From CAYHDV01 sp047619465 (GTDB taxonomy: Bacteria > Patescibacteriota > Minisyncoccia > Phycocordibacterales > CSBR16-119): a stretch of 13,399 bases of DNA. The stretch covers positions 1-13,399 of the forward strand of contig JBLHJW010000018.1 in NCBI GenBank assembly GCA_047619465.1. Reading direction: 5' to 3'. A model generated the notes under the pieces. That model made no database searches, was not told the origin of the DNA, and saw only the letters and a list, made by a program, of their open reading frames with translations. Positions 11,789-13,399 of this stretch are shown piece by piece. Made by a program: the position numbers and the translations under genes. How positions within the stretch are numbered: position 1 is the stretch's first letter; each line of letters opens with the position of its first letter.

Positions 11789-13399
11789 ATGAAAATAAAT
11801 ACAAACGTTAATCTTTTTAAGAAGATTTTTATATTAATATCTTTTGCTTTTGCTAGTCCTTTGATGGCTTTTATTGGTTCTGGTGTGGGAACAGAAGGTG
11901 TTCCATATATCATTACCAGCTGTGCTGAATTGATCGATGTCAATAATAGCCTCACTGTATATTATGAATTAGATGAAAACATTGCAGGTGGTGAGCTTGA
12001 TTGTAGTGCGAATGGAAACAATATAATGATTGGAACCCTAGGTTCACCTTTTATGGGTAACTTCGACGGAAATAATATAAATATTGTTCTGGACATTGAT
12101 GATGGGGGAAGTAACGTAAGTCTCTTTAGAGTGGCAAGTTCCTCTGTTATATCAAATTTAAGTTCTTCCGGATCGATCGGTGTTGCTGGAACCTTTGGGT
12201 CTGGAGGTTTGATTGGTTTCGCTTATGACTCGACACTGTTAAATCTATCATCTTCAGCGTCAGTCTCAGGAGCTCAGGATGTTGGAGGTTTGATTGGTTA
12301 CATGGAGGAAGGAACCTTAACAAGTTCATTTGCTACAGGTCCTGTGACCGGAGGTATTCATCAGAACACTGGAGGTTTGATAGGTGATGTATATGAAGTA
12401 GATCTTATTACACTCTCATACGCAACTGGGGATGTTGTGGGTACAAGCACAGATATTGGAGGTTTCGCAGGAGATATTATGGATACTACGGTTACTTATT
12501 CATACGCAACTGGGGATGTTTCTAGCGGCGAAAAGATGGGTGGTTTCGTTGGTGATGTAGATGGGGCACTTATTAGTTATTCATACTCAACTGGTAATGT
12601 TACGGGTGATGGTGATAGTTTTGCTGTAGGAGGTTTTGCTGGAGACACTGAAGATGGAATCTCTAATTCAAGAACTGTTATTAGCAATTCATACGCAACT
12701 GGATCTGTAACTGCGGGAGGTGGAGAAGATGGAGGTTTTATTGGTGAAGCAAGTTATACTGACCTTATAAATGTATACTCCTCAGGATCTGTTGATACGT
12801 CTGGTGCAGCAAACGGAGGTACTCTAGGATCTGATGATGGAAACAATACCTACTCTGCGGTTTACTGGGATAGAGACACTGCAGGCCTCTCTTCTGACTG
12901 TGACGATATTGGTTGCTCAAATATTGATAGCAAGAGCACTAGTGAGATGAAGGTACTGTCTACATATGTTGGTTGGGATTTTATAACAATTTGGGGGCTT
13001 AATCCTTTGATTAATAGCGGGTACCCCTTTCTTAGATGGGAGGGAGCATCTCACAACCCTCCTGAAGAGAGTCTTGGTGGTGGGTATACTCGACCACCAC
13101 TCTGCGAAGCAAAAATAACTCCTTCAACGATAACAGTCGGAGAATCAGCAGCCCTAAATTGGAACGTGCAATGGTCAACAGGTAGAAGGTCTACCTACTA
13201 CACCAAAGCACCAGGAGAAGGACTATACTCATCAAACGTAAACTCAATACAAATACAACCAAAACACACTACAACCTACAGACTAGCTACATTCAACCTA
13301 TGGGGAGCAAACTTCTGTGAAGCTACAGTAGAAGTACTAGATACCGAAGGAGAAGAAGTAACCTCTGAAAGAAACTCTACACTTACCGCCTCTGCTGCA
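11789..13399 (+). CDS. Secreted GLUG-repeat surface protein, C-terminus beyond the window
   Basis: 537 codons are visible and the frame is open to the last base. Residues 1 to about 27 form a signal peptide (basic start, KKIFILISFAFASPLMA). Residues about 139-320 contain seven GG(L/F)xG motifs, each with a preceding SYATGDV-like strand: the GLUG repeat found in large bacterial adhesins and proteases, which builds a right-handed beta-helix. Residues about 430-537 are the same Ig-like module as in the NHL protein (PPLCEAKITP, PGEGLYSSNVNS, FNLWGANFCEA), with Cys439 and Cys510 spaced by 71 residues exactly as in that protein. Likely an exported attachment or cell-contact protein; partner unknown. 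By comparison with the NHL protein perhaps 20-30 residues are missing. Confidence 0.87.
   Translation, partial: MKINTNVNLFKKIFILISFAFASPLMAFIGSGVGTEGVPYIITSCAELIDVNNSLTVYYELDENIAGGELDCSANGNNIMIGTLGSPFMGNFDGNNINIVLDIDDGGSNVSLFRVASSSVISNLSSSGSIGVAGTFGSGGLIGFAYDSTLLNLSSSASVSGAQDVGGLIGYMEEGTLTSSFATGPVTGGIHQNTGGLIGDVYEVDLITLSYATGDVVGTSTDIGGFAGDIMDTTVTYSYATGDVSSGEKMGGFVGDVDGALISYSYSTGNVTGDGDSFAVGGFAGDTEDGISNSRTVISNSYATGSVTAGGGEDGGFIGEASYTDLINVYSSGSVDTSGAANGGTLGSDDGNNTYSAVYWDRDTAGLSSDCDDIGCSNIDSKSTSEMKVLSTYVGWDFITIWGLNPLINSGYPFLRWEGASHNPPEESLGGGYTRPPLCEAKITPSTITVGESAALNWNVQWSTGRRSTYYTKAPGEGLYSSNVNSIQIQPKHTTTYRLATFNLWGANFCEATVEVLDTEGEEVTSERNSTLTASAA
13210..13324 (+). repeat. Shared C-terminal module DNA, copy 2
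   Basis: Counterpart of 1551-1665, with identical blocks of 37 bp (13210-13246) and 34 bp (13291-13324). The same T-poor, A/C-ending codon use appears here and is weaker upstream of about 13190 in this gene. Suggests that the module was copied between genes. Confidence 0.85.

Overview
The window is AT-rich bacterial DNA with short intergenic gaps. It looks like a Patescibacteria (CPR, Parcubacteria-type) genome, and that placement is inference from three things. Small secreted or anchored proteins of unknown function carry a CPR-style Ig-like C-terminal module. Shine-Dalgarno sites are nearly absent. Most gene starts sit 6-8 nt after a -10 box, as expected for leaderless mRNAs. No rRNA, tRNA, CRISPR array, transposase or integrase was found.

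Layout. (1) 1-3042 is a repeat-rich accessory block: the end of a small anchored protein gene, a secreted six-bladed NHL propeller, a second copy of the small gene, and a secreted orphan, all separated by one roughly 100-bp intergenic module. (2) 3045-6879 is a light and oxidative-damage block: a reverse-strand HXXEE membrane protein, then a cryptochrome/photolyase of the FeS-BCP family without its cluster cysteines, a small microbial rhodopsin with an unusual helix C (Gly at the D85 position), and overlapping msrB-msrA. (3) 6880-8002 holds terminators, an uncharacterised reverse-strand helical protein and two doubtful small ORFs. (4) 7990-10897 carries a reverse-strand NAD(P)H-dependent flavin reductase, then TspO, a four-helix membrane protein, a Trp/Tyr/Arg-rich orphan and a DUF1295 membrane protein. 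(5) 10900-13399 returns to repeat modules: an anchored His-rich protein, a candidate structured RNA, and a secreted GLUG-repeat protein cut by the window end, whose C-terminal module matches the NHL protein's.

The main finding is the intergenic module. Its core is a terminator hairpin (CCTGC / GCAGG arms) whose loop is TTAACG. That hexamer also works as a -35 box lying exactly 17 nt before TATGAT or TATAAT, and the ATG follows 6-7 nt later. Terminator, promoter and leaderless start are thus packed into about 45 bp. Copies keep or lose each function according to gene orientation: before a divergent gene the stem decays but the promoter stays, and at a convergent gene end the stem is perfect but the promoter is gone. 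Two copies are interrupted by 150-190 nt of hairpin-rich sequence that may encode small RNAs.

The genes of blocks 2 and 4 suggest a sunlit, oxygen-exposed life: DNA photorepair or blue-light sensing, retinal-based light response, methionine sulfoxide repair, TspO and flavin reduction. No retinal synthesis gene is visible, so retinal would have to be made elsewhere in the genome or scavenged.
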